A stretch of 64,000 nt of DNA from Bacteroidota bacterium (GTDB taxonomy: Bacteria; Bacteroidota; Ignavibacteria; Ignavibacteriales; Melioribacteraceae): assembly GCA_023381535.1 (NCBI GenBank), contig JAMCSN010000003.1:1-64000 (forward strand), given 5' to 3'. The notes beneath the pieces are model-generated. The model saw only the letters and a list, made by a program, of their open reading frames with translations. It searched no databases and was not told where the DNA came from. Numbering within the stretch: position 1 is the first letter of the stretch; each line of letters begins with the position of its first letter. This document shows positions 62,873 through 64,000 of this stretch, piece by piece. Position numbers and translations under genes: made by a program.

Positions 62873-63268
62873 ATGTTACTCAAATATTTTTTACTTTGGT
62901 TTCCGATGGTGATAATTGCGGTCATCAACGGAACAATTAGAGTTGCGTTCCTTAAAGATTATTTGGGAGAGCTTCCGGCTCATCAAGTTTCCGTGTTCAC
63001 CGGACTAATTCTCTTCGGCATTTACATTATGGTTGTAACGCGCATCTGGCAAATTAAATCCGGCGCTCAAGCATTGCTAATCGGTTTCATGTGGCTCTGC
63101 TTAACCGTCGCGTTCGAGTTTGTGGGTGGTCATTATCTTTTCGGCAACTCGTGGGAAAAACTTTTTCACGACTACAACATCACGCAAGGACGCTTATGGA
63201 TTTTAATTTTGGTGTGGGTTACATTCGCTCCTTATCTTTTCTACAAATGGAAATCTTACGCGGAATAA
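62873..63268 (+). CDS. membrane protein of unknown function, 131 aa
   Basis: A 131-residue protein with four hydrophobic segments (about 5-23, 41-58, 66-88, 108-124) and the short sequence GGHYLFGNSWEKLFHDYNIT between the last two. A conserved hypothetical by its look, without catalytic residues I can name. The cupin gene follows 12 nt later. Confidence 0.7.
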   Translation: MLLKYFLLWFPMVIIAVINGTIRVAFLKDYLGELPAHQVSVFTGLILFGIYIMVVTRIWQIKSGAQALLIGFMWLCLTVAFEFVGGHYLFGNSWEKLFHDYNITQGRLWILILVWVTFAPYLFYKWKSYAE

Positions 63269-63280
63269 TTTGGGATTGCA

Positions 63281-63625
63281 ATGAACAAAGTTGTTAAAAA
63301 AGAAAACGCTCTGCACTACATCTGGGGAGAAATCTGCGACGGCTGGCATTTGCTTAACGATGATAAGTTAAGCGTAATAATGGAAAGTGTGCCGCCGGGA
63401 AAATCTGAAAAGATGCATTACCACAACGAGTCGCGCCAATTCTTTTTTATCCTTAACGGAAAAGCTGCAATCGAAATAGAGGGACAAATTCATGACCTCA
63501 CCGCCAACGAAGGAATTGAAGTTGAACCGAAACAAGTTCACCAGTTCAGAAATGAAAGCAGTGAAGACGTAACATTCATCGTGATCTCTTCTCCTAAAAG
63601 TCATGGAGACCGTGTAGAAGTATAA
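63281..63625 (+). CDS. cupin-domain protein
   Basis: A 114-residue single-cupin protein. Cupin motif 1 (SEKMHYHNESRQFFFILNGK) provides the two His and a Glu/Gln position, and motif 2 (VEPKQVHQFRNES) the third His, so a metal site is likely. Substrate or enzymatic role cannot be told; many such proteins bind or isomerise small sugars or act as regulators. Confidence 0.88.
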   Translation: MNKVVKKENALHYIWGEICDGWHLLNDDKLSVIMESVPPGKSEKMHYHNESRQFFFILNGKAAIEIEGQIHDLTANEGIEVEPKQVHQFRNESSEDVTFIVISSPKSHGDRVEV

Positions 63626-63671
63626 TACCTTTCTTCCTTAAATAATTTTTCAACAAAAACGGGGATTAAGA

Positions 63672-64000
63672 ATGCTTGCCAAAATTCACAAAGAAATGGC
63701 TTACAAAGTTATCTCGGATTATCCGAAGACAAACGCGCTGAATTTTTTGCTGAACGGAATTGCCAAACCGGAATGGAAAACCGACGGGAAAACAAAAATC
63801 AAATGGCTTAAGGAATGGATGGATATGCCGGATGATTCGCGCCACAGCTCCAAACTGAAAAATGATCATTCGTATAAGTTGACCAAGGAGAAAGGAAGAT
63901 TCAGAATTGTTTTTGCGAAGACCGGTGCGGATCAGGCAACGGTAATTGCCAGATTAAAATATGCCGCACGCGATCTAAAGGAATGGCAAGTTGAAGAAGA
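63672..64000 (+). CDS. unidentified gene cut by the window end
   Basis: ATG 63672 opens a frame still running at 64000 (109 codons). It begins MLAKIHKEMAYKVISDYPKT and continues with charged helices and RFRIVFAKTGADQATVIARL. Ribosome site GGGGATTAAGA lies upstream. No family recognised. Confidence 0.65.
   Translation, partial: MLAKIHKEMAYKVISDYPKTNALNFLLNGIAKPEWKTDGKTKIKWLKEWMDMPDDSRHSSKLKNDHSYKLTKEKGRFRIVFAKTGADQATVIARLKYAARDLKEWQVEE

Noticed and set aside
1..64000. CRISPR array, rRNA operon, IS transposase or prophage
   Set aside because: No regularly spaced repeats, no rRNA-like sequence and no transposase or phage structural gene was seen; the Xer recombinase looks chromosomal.

Overview
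The window is about 64 kb of a dense, AT-rich bacterial chromosome with short intergenic gaps, many 4-20 nt gene overlaps and frequent TTG/GTG starts. The gene set points to the Bacteroidota/Chlorobi/Ignavibacteriota side of the FCB group, and my best guess is an Ignavibacteriales-type fermentative bacterium. Reasons: an alternative two-domain GlmU-like protein, a DUF5683 protein beside parAB, the small acidic DUF2795-like protein, a YbeY whose third metal ligand is Asp, promoters resembling TAnnTTTG, and a multi-subunit [FeFe] hydrogenase. This placement is inference from family content; no rRNA is present.

Left part (1-5.7 kb): an accessory patch with a lone HicB-like antitoxin and a RelB-like antitoxin followed by a 27-codon toxin remnant. 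Then come mnmA, a 171-bp MITE-like element with perfect 19-bp ends, and a divergent katA/oxyR pair (peroxide defence) whose intergenic region holds a second long inverted repeat, a promoter and an OxyR-type half operator. An HNH nuclease with an unclear start follows. From 5.7 to 24.2 kb runs a long plus-strand housekeeping series: trpS, scpA-scpB-rluB-dacB (chromosome condensation, rRNA modification, cell wall), lysS, an S41 protease, ybeY, smg(DUF494)-topA-xerD-hpf-hprK, an M23 peptidase, holB-ricT, and thiolase plus 3-hydroxyacyl-CoA dehydrogenase.

Middle part (24.3-37.4 kb) is mostly minus strand: merR, tRNA-Pro(GGG), purF-pgsA-ftsY, aroQ with two unknown genes, parA-parB-DUF5683 followed by a frameshifted zinc-ribbon/Yip1-like gene, an UPF0173 hydrolase, folP-cdaA (folate, c-di-AMP) and PASTA-rpe. 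A plus-strand Ppx/GppA gene sits inside it. From 37.5 to 46.3 kb are the GlmU-like enzyme, RqcH/NFACT, an SDR, three overlapping GT9 glycosyltransferases (probably for LPS or another surface glycan), homocysteine S-methyltransferase and ispE.

Right part: a membrane histidine kinase; a four-gene minus-strand operon (CheY-like regulator, NuoE-, NuoF- and NuoG/HydA-like subunits) encoding a NAD(P)-linked [FeFe] hydrogenase, with a sigma-54-like -24/-12 element upstream; purE; and a DUF2807 lipoprotein. The most unusual gene is a 1294-residue protein with an N-terminal TPR region, an unassigned beta-rich domain and three CbxX/SpoVK-type AAA+ modules, the third of which has lost its Walker B acid pair and arginine finger. 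It is followed by an ABC exporter pair. The end of the window holds an SDR, a TonB-like protein, a decayed stretch with a RidA C-terminal fragment, small membrane proteins of unknown function, a cupin and a gene cut by the window edge.
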